Below, in pieces: positions 25,335 through 34,149 of a stretch of 48,010 nt of DNA (its first letter is position 1; every line of letters begins with the position of its first letter). The stretch covers positions 1 through 48,010 of the forward strand of contig NZ_LZSY01000081.1 of assembly GCF_001665625.1 (NCBI RefSeq), written 5' to 3'. Below the pieces are notes generated by a model that searched no databases, was not told the origin of the DNA, and saw only the letters and a program-made list of their open reading frames with translations. This stretch comes from Mycolicibacterium peregrinum (GTDB lineage: Bacteria > Actinomycetota > Actinomycetes > Mycobacteriales > Mycobacteriaceae). A program made the position numbers and the translations under genes.

Positions 25335-27224
25335 ATGACCGCTACCGGAGAAGTCAACGAACGACAAGCCAGGCAGGTCGCCGAGGAGGCGCGGGAAGCG
25401 CGGTGGGACCAGCCCAGTTTCGGCAAAGAACTGTTTCTCGGCAGGCTGCGGTTGGACCTGGTCCACCCGCACCCGCGTGGTTCGGCCGAGACCACGGAGC
25501 GGGGCGAGGCGTTCCTGGCCGAACTTCGGGAGTTCTGCGAGACGCAGATTGACGCCGCGGTGATCGAACGCGATGCACAGATCCCGGACAAGGTCATCCA
25601 GGGTTTGAAGGGGCTCGGCGCGTTCGGCATGAAGATCGGCGTCGACTACGAAGGGCTCGGCCTGTCGCAGGTGTACTACAACAAGGCCCTCGCCCTGGTC
25701 GGCTCGGTTCACCCCGCTCTGGGCGCGTTGTTGTCCGCGCATCAGTCGATCGGCGTGCCGCAGCCGGTCTCGATGTTCGGGACCGCCGAGCAGAAGCAGA
25801 CCTGGCTGCCGCGGTGCACGCGGGAGATCAGTGCCTTCCTGCTCACCGAACCCGACGTCGGCAGTGACCCGGCCAGGTTGCACGCCACCGCGACCCCCGA
25901 CGGCGACGACTACCTGCTCAACGGCGTCAAACTGTGGACCACCAACGGGGTCATCGCCGATCTGCTGGTGGTGATGGCCCAGGTGCCGCCGGGCGAGGGA
26001 CACAGAGGCGGCATCACCGCCTTCGTCGTCGAAGCGGACACCCCCGGCATCGTCGTCACCAACCGCAACGCATTCATGGGGCTACGCGGAATCGAGAACG
26101 GTCTGACCAAGCTGACCGACGTGCGGGTGCCCGCGGCGAACCGTATCGGCCGTGAGGGTGAAGGCCTCAAGATCGCGCTGACCACGCTCAACGTCGGACG
26201 GCTGTCGCTGCCGGCGGTGTGCACCGGAACGGCGAAGTGGTGCGTGAAGATCGCCAGGGAGTGGTCGAAGGAACGCGTGCAGTGGGGCCGACCGGTCGGT
26301 GAGCACGACGCGGTGGCCGGCAAGGTGGCATTCATCGCGGCCACTGCTTACGGAATCGAGTCGATGGTCGAGCTTGCCGGCGAGCTCGCCGACGCGGGCC
26401 GCACCGACATCCGGATCGAGGCCGCACTGGCCAAGCTCTACGGCTCGGAGATGACCTGGCTGATCGCCGACGAGCTGGTGCAGATCCGTGGCGGCCGCGG
26501 CTTCGAGACCGCCGAATCGCTGGCGGCCCGCGGCGAGCGCGGGGTGCCCGTCGAGCAGGTACTGCGCGACATGCGGATCAACCGCATCTTCGAGGGTTCC
26601 ACCGAGATCATGCATCTGATGCTGGCCCGCGAGGCTGTCGACGCCCACCTTTCAGTGGCGGGCGACATCATCGACCCCGACGCCGACCTCAAACACAAGG
26701 CGAAGGCAGCCGCACAGGCCGGCAAGTTCTATGCGCGCTGGCTACCCACCCTGGTCACCGGGAAGGGCCAACTACCAACATCATTCACCGAGTTCGGACC
26801 ACTCGGCGAACACCTGCGGTATGTCGAACGGGCCAGCCGCAAGCTCGCCCGCAGCACGTTCTATGCGATGTCCCGGTGGCAGGGCAAGTTGGAATACCGG
26901 CAGCGCTTCCTCGGCCGGATCGTCGACATCGGCGCGGAACTGTTCGCGATGACGGCGGCCTGCGTCCGGGCCCGCAGCGACACCCCCGACTCCGCGACGG
27001 AGCTCGCCGACGCGTTCTGTCGTCAAGCCCGAGCGCGGGCCGACCGGCTGTTCACCGAACTGTGGGACAACAGCGACGACTCTGACCGAACGTTGGCGCA
27101 TGCTGTGCTCGACGGTCGGTACACGTGGCTGGAGGACGGGATCATCGACCCGTCGATCGACGGACCGTGGATCGCCCAGGAAGGCGGCGAGGTGACCGAG
27201 GACGTACACCGTGTCATCGGCTGA
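25335..27224 (+). CDS. fadE10: acyl-CoA dehydrogenase, FadE10-like
   Basis: The 629-residue FAD enzyme has an acyl-CoA dehydrogenase core (FLLTEPDVGSDPARL, LNGVKLWTTNG, IRGGRGFETAE, RINRIFEGSTEIM with the likely catalytic Glu region) and a C-terminal extension of about 180 residues (YARWLPTLVTGKGQLP, then LGRIVDIGAELFAM), the design of VLCAD-type FadE10. The sequence agrees with my memory of FadE10 (Rv0873) along its length, but a paralogue is possible. GGAGG lies 6 bases before the ATG. It should act on long or odd acyl-CoAs. The gene stands alone after the Ddn-like gene. Confidence 0.85.
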   Translation: MTATGEVNERQARQVAEEAREARWDQPSFGKELFLGRLRLDLVHPHPRGSAETTERGEAFLAELREFCETQIDAAVIERDAQIPDKVIQGLKGLGAFGMKIGVDYEGLGLSQVYYNKALALVGSVHPALGALLSAHQSIGVPQPVSMFGTAEQKQTWLPRCTREISAFLLTEPDVGSDPARLHATATPDGDDYLLNGVKLWTTNGVIADLLVVMAQVPPGEGHRGGITAFVVEADTPGIVVTNRNAFMGLRGIENGLTKLTDVRVPAANRIGREGEGLKIALTTLNVGRLSLPAVCTGTAKWCVKIAREWSKERVQWGRPVGEHDAVAGKVAFIAATAYGIESMVELAGELADAGRTDIRIEAALAKLYGSEMTWLIADELVQIRGGRGFETAESLAARGERGVPVEQVLRDMRINRIFEGSTEIMHLMLAREAVDAHLSVAGDIIDPDADLKHKAKAAAQAGKFYARWLPTLVTGKGQLPTSFTEFGPLGEHLRYVERASRKLARSTFYAMSRWQGKLEYRQRFLGRIVDIGAELFAMTAACVRARSDTPDSATELADAFCRQARARADRLFTELWDNSDDSDRTLAHAVLDGRYTWLEDGIIDPSIDGPWIAQEGGEVTEDVHRVIG

Positions 27225-27302
27225 ACAAAGTACTTGCGCACGTGAACAACTCACGCCCGCAGGCTTCCTGACAGCCCGCTACGCTCGTAGACTCGATAGG
27301 TT

Positions 27303-27680
27303 ATGACGACCCCGTCGAACGCGCACGGCGGCTGGGCACAGCGGCCGCATTCGGTCGATGCCCTCGATCACCGTCTCACCCGCAGACAGGCGCGTCAGAT
27401 GAGCCGGCGATTCGACCGCGTTGGGGTGGGCATAGCCGCAGCCCGCCTTCGGGAAATCTCCTCCGGGGCCCCTGCCGCCGATGCCGAGCTGGAACGGGTC
27501 CAATTCGCCTTCGTCGCAGACGAACTCATGCACGACGAGCGGATCGCGAAGCTGGCACGCGGCAAGCAGCGCTGCGCGTCGTGGTTCGTGGTCGTCATCA
27601 TGGGGCTGATCATGTTCAGCTCACTGCTGTGCATGGTCGTGCTGATGTTGAGCCTGATGCAGCACTCGGCGCCGTTCTGA
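27303..27680 (+). CDS. small protein with C-terminal membrane helix
   Basis: The 125-residue product has an Arg-rich N-terminal half (LTRRQARQMSRRFDRVG), an amphipathic middle, and one strong C-terminal membrane segment (FVVVIMGLIMFSSLLCMVV, about 95-118). It is probably tail-anchored. I do not recognise the family. TAGACT at 27288-27293 lies 9 bases before the ATG and no ribosome site is visible, so the mRNA may be nearly leaderless. It ends 9 bases before the stop of the convergent gabD gene. Confidence 0.6.
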   Translation: MTTPSNAHGGWAQRPHSVDALDHRLTRRQARQMSRRFDRVGVGIAAARLREISSGAPAADAELERVQFAFVADELMHDERIAKLARGKQRCASWFVVVIMGLIMFSSLLCMVVLMLSLMQHSAPF

Positions 27681-27689
27681 GCCGACCGG

Positions 27690-29144
27690 TCAGTCGAAGG
27701 CCACGCTGAAGTACTGCGTCTCCTGGAACTCCTCCAGGCCGACACGTGCGCCTTCGCGGCCGAGTCCGCTCTGCTTCATCCCGCCGAACGGGGTCGACGG
27801 ATCGGACACGACACCCCGGTTGATACCGACCATGCCGGCGTCGAGGGATTCGGCGAGCCGCACCGCATCTTGCAGCCGGCCGGCGTAAACGTAGGCGGCC
27901 AAACCGTATTCGGTGTCGTTGGCCCAACGCAGCAGGTCTTCCTCGTTGTCCCACACCACCACCGGGGCGACCGGGCCGAAGATCTCGTCAGCGAGCACGG
28001 CGGCATCCGGGGCAACTCCGGTCAACAGTGTGGGCGCGACGAACCAGCCTTCGGACGGCGCCTCGGCCCGCGCGGCGATCACCGCGCCGTCGGCCACTGC
28101 GGCATCGATCGTGGCAGCCACCCGCTGCGCTGCGCGCTCGCTCACCAGGGGGCCGATCTGCGATGCCGGATCGGATGCCGGACCCACTCGCAGCGCGGCC
28201 ACCTCGGCGCCGAGTCCGGCGACGAACTCCTCGACGACCGAGGCGTGCACATAGAACCGGTTGGCCGCTGTGCAGGCCTGCCCACCGCCACGGAACTTGG
28301 CCACCATCGCACCGGCGATCGCCGCCTCGACGTCGGCGTCGGCGGTGACGATGAACGGCGCGTTGCCGCCGAGTTCCATGCTGGCGTTGACGATCCGGTC
28401 CGCGGCCTGCTTGAGCAGCACCCGGCCGACGCCGGTGGAACCGGTGAACGACACCTTGCGGACCCGGTCATCGCTCAACCAGTCCTCGACCACGGCAGCG
28501 GCATCGGTGGTGGGCACCATGTTGACCACACCGTCGGGAACGCCTGCGGCCGACAGTATTCCGGCGATCGCCAGTGCTGTCAGGGGCGTCTCGGCGGCCG
28601 GCTTGAGGACCACGGTGCAACCCGCGGCCAGCGCGGGGGCGATCTTGCGGGTCGCCATCGCGGCCGGGAAGTTCCAGGGCGTCACCAGCGCAGCGACCCC
28701 GACCGGCTTGTGCGTGACCAGGGTCCGGGTGCCACCGGCGGGGCTCACACCGTAGGCACCGTCCGTCCGCACTGCTTCCTCGGAGAACCAGCGGAAGAAC
28801 TCGGCGGCATAGCCCACCTCAGCCCGGGCGTCGGCCTGCGATTTGCCGTTCTCCGCGCAGATCAGGGCGGCCAGACGCTCGGAGTCGGCGACCATCAGGT
28901 CGAACACCCGGCGCAGGATGTCGCTGCGCTGCCTCGGGCTCGTCGCGGCCCAGCCGGCAAAGGCCCGGTGCGCGGCATCGACGGCCGAGCGGGCGTCGGC
29001 CACCGTGCCGTCGGCGACCTCGGCGATGGGCAGGCCGGTCGCCGGGTCGTGCACCTCGAACGTGGTGGCAGCACCGCGGTTCTGCCCGTCGATGAGGATG
29101 CCGTGCTTGGCGTCGAGTCCGGCGATCGCGTTCTGTGTGTTCAC
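27690..29144 (-). CDS. gabD: succinate-semialdehyde dehydrogenase
   Basis: The 484-residue NAD(P)-dependent aldehyde dehydrogenase has VTPWNFP, the FTGSTGVG cofactor loop, the general base Glu257 in MELGGNAP and nucleophile Cys291 in GGQACTAAN. With GabT upstream it turns GABA-derived succinate semialdehyde into succinate. GTG at 29144 has GGAG 7 bases upstream. It follows gabT after 31 bases, one operon. Its 3' end faces the small membrane protein gene with almost no gap. Confidence 0.9.
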   Translation of the reverse strand: MNTQNAIAGLDAKHGILIDGQNRGAATTFEVHDPATGLPIAEVADGTVADARSAVDAAHRAFAGWAATSPRQRSDILRRVFDLMVADSERLAALICAENGKSQADARAEVGYAAEFFRWFSEEAVRTDGAYGVSPAGGTRTLVTHKPVGVAALVTPWNFPAAMATRKIAPALAAGCTVVLKPAAETPLTALAIAGILSAAGVPDGVVNMVPTTDAAAVVEDWLSDDRVRKVSFTGSTGVGRVLLKQAADRIVNASMELGGNAPFIVTADADVEAAIAGAMVAKFRGGGQACTAANRFYVHASVVEEFVAGLGAEVAALRVGPASDPASQIGPLVSERAAQRVAATIDAAVADGAVIAARAEAPSEGWFVAPTLLTGVAPDAAVLADEIFGPVAPVVVWDNEEDLLRWANDTEYGLAAYVYAGRLQDAVRLAESLDAGMVGINRGVVSDPSTPFGGMKQSGLGREGARVGLEEFQETQYFSVAFD

Positions 29145-29175
29145 TCAAATCTCCAGGGATCGAGCCGACCAGCGC

Positions 29176-30522
29176 TCAGCGGGTCTCGGCGAAGATGGCG
29201 GCCAGGATGTCCAGCCCCTCCTTGAGCAGGTGGTCGGGCATCGACAGCGGCGGCAGGAAACGGAGCACGTTGCCGTAGGTTCCGCAGGTCAGCACCACCA
29301 GCCCCTGCGCGTGGGCGGCGGTCGAGACCTGCTTGGCCAGATCGGCGTCGGGTTCGGTCGTACCGGCCTTGACCAGTTCGACGGCGATCATCGCGCCGCG
29401 GCCGCGGACCTCGCCGATCCGGGAATCCTCGGCAGCGATTGCCTCTAGGCGGCCGGTCATCGCCTTCTCGATCTCCACCGCACGGGCCAGCAGTCCGTCG
29501 CGCTCGATGGTGTCGATCACCGCGAGTGCTGCCGCACACGCGATCGGGTTACCGCCGTAGGTACCGCCGAGGCCGCCGGCATGCGGCGCATCCATGATCT
29601 CGGCGCGACCGGTGACCGCCGACAGCGGCAGGCCACCTGCGATGCCCTTGGCGGTGACGATCAGATCCGGCACGACGCCGTCGTGCTCGACGGCGAACAT
29701 CGCGCCGGTGCGGGCGAAGCCCGACTGCACCTCGTCGGCGACGAACACCGCGCCGGCCTCGGTACACCAGTCCTGCAGTGCGCGCAGGAATCCCGGTGCG
29801 GGAACGATGAATCCGCCTTCACCCTGAATGGGCTCGATCACCACGGCAGCGACGTTCTCGGCCCCGACCTGCTTGTCGATCAGGTCAAGGGCTCGGGCGG
29901 CCGCAGCGACACCGTCAGTCTCGCCGTCACGGAACGGGAAGGACGTCGGCACCCGGTACACCTCACCGGCGAACGGCCCGAAGCCGTTCTTGTACGGCTG
30001 GTTCTTGGCGGTCATCGCCATGGTCAGGTTGGTACGGCCGTGGTAGGCGTGGTCGAACACCACGACGGCCTGCCGACGGGTGTAGGCCCGCGCGATCTTG
30101 ACGGCGTTCTCGACGGCTTCGGCGCCGGAGTTGAACAGCACGCTGCGCTTGTCGTGGTCGCCGGGGGTGAGCCGGTTGAGCTCCTCGGCCACCCGCACGT
30201 ATCCCTCGTACGGGGTGACCATGAAGCAGGTGTGGGTGAACGCCGCGACCTGCTCGGTGACGGCCTCGACGACGGCCGGTGCGCTGTTGCCCACGGTGGT
30301 CACGGCGATGCCGGAGCCGAAGTCGATGAGCTGGTTGCCGTCGGCGTCGACGAGGATTCCGCCGCCCGCGGCGACCACGTACACGGGCAATGTGGTGCCG
30401 ACCCCGCCCGCGACCGCAGCTGTCTTCCGTGCCTGCATCTGCTGCGAGACCGGGCCCGGAATGGCGGTGACGATCCGGCGTTCCTGGGTGACGGCCGCAC
30501 CCGCGATCTCGGCGATGCTCAC
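29176..30522 (-). CDS. gabT: 4-aminobutyrate aminotransferase
   Basis: The 448-residue class III aminotransferase has FNSGAEAVENAVKIARAYT, DEVQSGFARTG (Asp263 binds the pyridine nitrogen of PLP) and TAKGIAGGLPL with PLP Lys292. It moves the amino group of GABA to 2-oxoglutarate. The length agrees with GabT of M. tuberculosis as remembered. GTG at 30522 follows AGGAGGAA by 4 bases, a strong site. The divergent PucR gene is the likely regulator of gabT-gabD. Confidence 0.92.
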   Translation of the reverse strand: MSIAEIAGAAVTQERRIVTAIPGPVSQQMQARKTAAVAGGVGTTLPVYVVAAGGGILVDADGNQLIDFGSGIAVTTVGNSAPAVVEAVTEQVAAFTHTCFMVTPYEGYVRVAEELNRLTPGDHDKRSVLFNSGAEAVENAVKIARAYTRRQAVVVFDHAYHGRTNLTMAMTAKNQPYKNGFGPFAGEVYRVPTSFPFRDGETDGVAAAARALDLIDKQVGAENVAAVVIEPIQGEGGFIVPAPGFLRALQDWCTEAGAVFVADEVQSGFARTGAMFAVEHDGVVPDLIVTAKGIAGGLPLSAVTGRAEIMDAPHAGGLGGTYGGNPIACAAALAVIDTIERDGLLARAVEIEKAMTGRLEAIAAEDSRIGEVRGRGAMIAVELVKAGTTEPDADLAKQVSTAAHAQGLVVLTCGTYGNVLRFLPPLSMPDHLLKEGLDILAAIFAETR

Positions 30523-30594
30523 GTGTTCCTCCTGCTGCTGGCGGTTGTCTGCCCTCACGCTAGGCAACGGCCACCGCGCGCGGCAGGTCAGGAA

Positions 30595-30622
30595 TGCACA
30601 TTCCACCGCAGATGATTGTGCA
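30595..30622. promoter_or_regulatory. inverted TGCACA/TGTGCA in the gabT-pucR gap
   Basis: TGCACA (30595-30600) and TGTGCA (30617-30622) are inverted, 16 bases apart. A second, overlapping inverted repeat is GGAAT/ATTCC (30591-30604). The pair lies 12 bases before the PucR start and is a candidate operator for it. Confidence 0.4.
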
Positions 30623-30633
30623 AAACTGGCAAG

Positions 30634-32112
30634 ATGGTCCTGGTCGGCGATCTCCTCGACGCACGCGCACTCGGACTGAGTGCCGTCCAGGTCGGTCGCC
30701 CGGAGGCAGCGGTCCGCTGGGTGGCCACGAGTGAGCTCGCCGACCCGGGGCCGTTCCTGGAAGGCGGCGAGATCCTGCTGACCACGGGCCTGGAGACCGG
30801 CGACTGGCACGGCCAGTGGGACGGCTACGTGCGCAGGCTTGCCGACGCCGGTGTGGCAGGCATCGGATTCGCCGTCGGACTCACCCACGCCGATACGCCC
30901 GCCGAACTCGCCGATGCCTGCCGCAGACACCACGTGAATCTGTTCGAGGTGCCGCGCCCGACCACGTTCGTCGCGATCAGCCGATACGTCGCGCATCTTC
31001 TGGAAGAACAGGAGTCCACCGCCACCCGCGAGTCACTCAAGACGCAGCGCAAGCTCATCTCGGCGGCGGCCAAACCGGAGCCTGCCGTTGCGGTCATCAC
31101 AGCACTGGCCGCGGCGCTCGACGGCGCGACCTGCCTGCTGAATCCCGATGGCCGCGTCGTCACCGGCCCGGTCGGCGCCCGTCGCAGCGAGTTTCCGCTC
31201 GACGAGGTCGCCGACGACGTCATGCGGCTCCAGGCACACGGATTGCGTTCGGCTGCGGCACAGTCCAACCCGACCGCCTCGGTGTCGGTGCACCCCATCG
31301 GTTTGCGCGGGCGGGCGTCGGCCTATCTGGCCGCCTTGATGCCGGCCAGGGCATCGGAAGAACAACGTCAGGCCGTGACGACCGCCGTGGCACTGTTGGG
31401 CCTCATCGACGAACAGGATCGCAGCCGTGCCACCACCCGTCGGCATCTGCGCGAACGGGCAATCGAGCTCATCGCCGAAAGCGATTTCCGCACTGCCCAA
31501 TTGGTGTTGGAGGTGGACCAGGCGGGGACCGTGCTGCCGAAGCGCATTCGCTTCTTGCGGGCCACCGGGGACGCGGCCGCCATCGAGACCGCGGCGGCCG
31601 CTCTGGAACGGCGCGGCATCCTTGCCGGGGTCTACGCCGGTGAGCTGTGCGCGATCACCGAACCGTCCCGGGCCGGGTCGACGGCGTCCCGGTTGACCGA
31701 GGACGCGCTGCTGGTCGGGGTGGGGAATTCGGTCGCGCCCAGCGACGGCGAGACCGGTTACCGTACCGCCGGATTGGCGCTGGGACAGGCCACCGACGGC
31801 TCCGGTCCGGTGGTCTGGGACCGGGTGATCGACAACGGCCCCCTCGGTCTGATCGATCCCGACAAGGCCGCCGCCTTCGCCGAATCCTGGTTGCACGGGC
31901 TGGATTCCGAACAGCTGGACACGTTACGGTGTTTCCTGCGCCATCACGGGTCCAGACTCAAGGTCGCCGAGGAACTCGGCCTGCATCGCAACACCGTGCG
32001 CAATCGTCTCGCGGCCATCGAGAAGGTACTGCCCGGCAAGCTCGACGATCCGCAGACCCGCGTGAGCGCCTGGATCGCCCTTCAGTCGGTCCCCGAGGAC
32101 CTCAGGCCTTGA
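30634..32112 (+). CDS. PucR-family transcriptional regulator
   Basis: The 492-residue protein has an N-terminal PucR domain (GDLLDARALGLSAVQVG, then EGGEILLTTGLE) and a C-terminal helix-turn-helix of the PucR type (RCFLRHHGSRLKVAEELG, LHRNTVRNRLAAIEKVL). The divergent gabT-gabD operon points to GABA use as the controlled pathway, as for known PucR-type GABA regulators in actinobacteria. ATG at 30634 is preferred; no ribosome site is seen, and the mRNA may be leaderless. Its last 11 bases overlap the convergent thioesterase gene. Confidence 0.87.
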   Translation: MVLVGDLLDARALGLSAVQVGRPEAAVRWVATSELADPGPFLEGGEILLTTGLETGDWHGQWDGYVRRLADAGVAGIGFAVGLTHADTPAELADACRRHHVNLFEVPRPTTFVAISRYVAHLLEEQESTATRESLKTQRKLISAAAKPEPAVAVITALAAALDGATCLLNPDGRVVTGPVGARRSEFPLDEVADDVMRLQAHGLRSAAAQSNPTASVSVHPIGLRGRASAYLAALMPARASEEQRQAVTTAVALLGLIDEQDRSRATTRRHLRERAIELIAESDFRTAQLVLEVDQAGTVLPKRIRFLRATGDAAAIETAAAALERRGILAGVYAGELCAITEPSRAGSTASRLTEDALLVGVGNSVAPSDGETGYRTAGLALGQATDGSGPVVWDRVIDNGPLGLIDPDKAAAFAESWLHGLDSEQLDTLRCFLRHHGSRLKVAEELGLHRNTVRNRLAAIEKVLPGKLDDPQTRVSAWIALQSVPEDLRP

Positions 32113-32917
32113 AGTACACGAACTGGTGGCTGGTGGCCAGCAACGTACCGCTTCGCCCGAACAGGCGTGCACTCTGATCGAAGTAGCCGCCGGAATACCG
32201 GTGCGCCCGTGCCGTTCCCAGCACGAAGTCGTCCCCCTGAGCCGCGAGCTGCTCGTCGTCGGCGTGGAAGTACACCGAGATCGATACCGTCCCGGCCGGA
32301 ACGAAGTGGCCACGCCGCAGGAACACCCGCGGATAGAAGATATCGCTCACCGCGGTCAGGGCGGCGAAATCCATTGGCCTGGAGGGCTTGTTGCGGACCC
32401 ACATGGTCGTGGTCGAACTCGCCGACTCGGTCGGTTCGGCAGAATCATTGCCTGCGTCCGGCATCGCGCCGTCGACGAACCGCATGTCGAAGTTGTCGAA
32501 CCACACCACGCCGAACGGCGGCACCGACTGCTCGATGTCCTCGGGCGCCGGAGCCTGCGGCCACTCGACCTCGGTGTCCGACCAGCCCTCCCGGCGCAGC
32601 CCGAACACCGCGGTGGCCGTGGTCTTGACCTCATCGTCCTGGCCGAGTTCGACGATCCAGTGCTGATTGGACCGGTTGGTCTTGACCAGCCTTGTCACGA
32701 CCTCGAACTCGCCGTCAGCGATCGGCGCCACATAGTTCACGGTCAGCGCGATCGGCTGGCCGTGCCGTTGTGGGTGGAGTTCCACCGCGCGCAGCAGGGT
32801 GGCTGCCGTGACACCACCGAACGGGCCCACCATGTTGGCCCACTCCGGCAGCGTCCGCCCGCGCCACCGGTCGTCACCTGCGGATTCGAGTTCAAGGGCA
32901 TTGTCCAAGGGATGCAC
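32102..32917 (-). CDS. acyl-CoA thioesterase, TesB-like double hotdog
   Basis: The 271-residue protein has the two hotdog halves of TesB-like thioesterases: MVGPFGGVTAATLLRAVE in the first, and YPRVFLRRGHFVPAGTVSISVYFH with GSARAHRYSGGYFDQSARLF-like ending in the second. It should cleave an acyl-CoA into acid and CoA in the cytoplasm. GTG at 32917 is the start; no strong ribosome site is seen. It lies 80 bases after the FadE gene on the same strand and probably ends the P450-MFS-FadE set. Confidence 0.82.
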   Translation of the reverse strand: MHPLDNALELESAGDDRWRGRTLPEWANMVGPFGGVTAATLLRAVELHPQRHGQPIALTVNYVAPIADGEFEVVTRLVKTNRSNQHWIVELGQDDEVKTTATAVFGLRREGWSDTEVEWPQAPAPEDIEQSVPPFGVVWFDNFDMRFVDGAMPDAGNDSAEPTESASSTTTMWVRNKPSRPMDFAALTAVSDIFYPRVFLRRGHFVPAGTVSISVYFHADDEQLAAQGDDFVLGTARAHRYSGGYFDQSARLFGRSGTLLATSHQFVYFKA

Positions 32918-32997
32918 CCGGCCACAGTACCCAGGCCGCCTGCGCGGGTTCCCGGCGCGCCAGGGGCTTCACTGGCAGCCTCACGACCGGCCGCGCC

Positions 32998-34149
32998 TCA
33001 CTTCGCGGGCGAGTAGTTCGGCCGCCCCAGCCCCAGCGCCTGCTGGGCGATCATGTTGCGGAACACCTCGAGAGTTCCACCGTAGATGCCGGTCGGACCG
33101 GCCAGCCGGAAGATGTACTCGGCCCCGCCGTCATCGACGGCCCCTGGCGTACCGACGGACAAAGCGCCGGCCGATCCCACGATATCCATCAGGTCCGGCG
33201 ACACCTCCCGCATGGTCTGGGCGATCGCAACACGACCGTACATGCCGGGACTGCTCAGGGCGGCTTCCAACCGGGCGACGCCCCGACCCAACCGGTAACG
33301 CGACGCCGCGTCGTCCGGGGCCACGGCCGCGACGCGGTCCACCGCCTCTGCCATCAAGGTGATGTGCTCGGTCATGGTGGCGAGCTTCTGCAGGCCTCGC
33401 GTCTCGCGTTCGAAGGTGCCGTGTTCGAGTTCGAGCGCGCCGCGCAGCACCGTCCAGCCGCCGTTGACCTCGCCGACGCGGTACCGGTCGCTGACCCGGA
33501 CATCGCTGTAATAGGTGATGTTGGTGCGATCCCCGTCGACGGTGCGGATCGGCTGGATCTCGACGCCCTCGGAATCAAGCGGCACCAGGAACATCGTGAG
33601 GCTCTTGTGTTTGGGCGCGGCGGGGTCGGTGTTGGTCAGCAGGAACACGTATTGGGCGTTGTGCGCATTCGAGGTGAACATCTTGGAGCCATTAATAATC
33701 CAGCTGTCGCCGTCGCTTACGGCGCGGGTCTTGCAGGTTGCGACGTCGGACCCGCCTTCGGGTTCGGTATAGCCCAGGCACAGCCGCAGCCGCCCGTCCA
33801 AGACACCGGGCAGGACCTCATCGAGAAGCTCGCGTGAGGCGAACTTCTCGATCGAATGCGCGACCATCGCGGTCGTACCCCAGTGGAACCAGGGGGTGTG
33901 CGCTCGGCCCACTTCCAGTTCCCAGATGCGGCGCCGGACCGCACTGAATCCGCCGTCGGCCTCGGCCTGGTAGTCACCGGCCAGGTACCCGGCCTTGCCC
34001 AGGGCCAGATGCACTGCCTCGTCGAAGTTCTCGCCGGTCTCGCGGTCACGCTGGATCACCTCGTCGGTGACCACTTCGGCCAGGAAGGCCCGCAGCTCAT
34101 CCCGGAAGGTCCGGTCTTCCTCGGAGAGCTCGACGTGGGAGAAGTCCAT
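32998..34149 (-). CDS. acyl-CoA dehydrogenase (FadE)
   Basis: The 383-residue FAD enzyme has LGYTEPEGGSDVAT, INGSKMFTSNAHNA and the C-terminal IYGGTLEVFRNMIAQQALGL, with the Glu that may serve as base. The GGTLEVFRNMIA ending is that of FadE forms acting on branched or sterol-derived chains, though this is not proof. The ATG shares its A with the TGA stop of the MFS gene (TGATG), so the two are translationally coupled. The number of this FadE cannot be fixed from sequence alone. Confidence 0.88.
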   Translation of the reverse strand: MDFSHVELSEEDRTFRDELRAFLAEVVTDEVIQRDRETGENFDEAVHLALGKAGYLAGDYQAEADGGFSAVRRRIWELEVGRAHTPWFHWGTTAMVAHSIEKFASRELLDEVLPGVLDGRLRLCLGYTEPEGGSDVATCKTRAVSDGDSWIINGSKMFTSNAHNAQYVFLLTNTDPAAPKHKSLTMFLVPLDSEGVEIQPIRTVDGDRTNITYYSDVRVSDRYRVGEVNGGWTVLRGALELEHGTFERETRGLQKLATMTEHITLMAEAVDRVAAVAPDDAASRYRLGRGVARLEAALSSPGMYGRVAIAQTMREVSPDLMDIVGSAGALSVGTPGAVDDGGAEYIFRLAGPTGIYGGTLEVFRNMIAQQALGLGRPNYSPAK

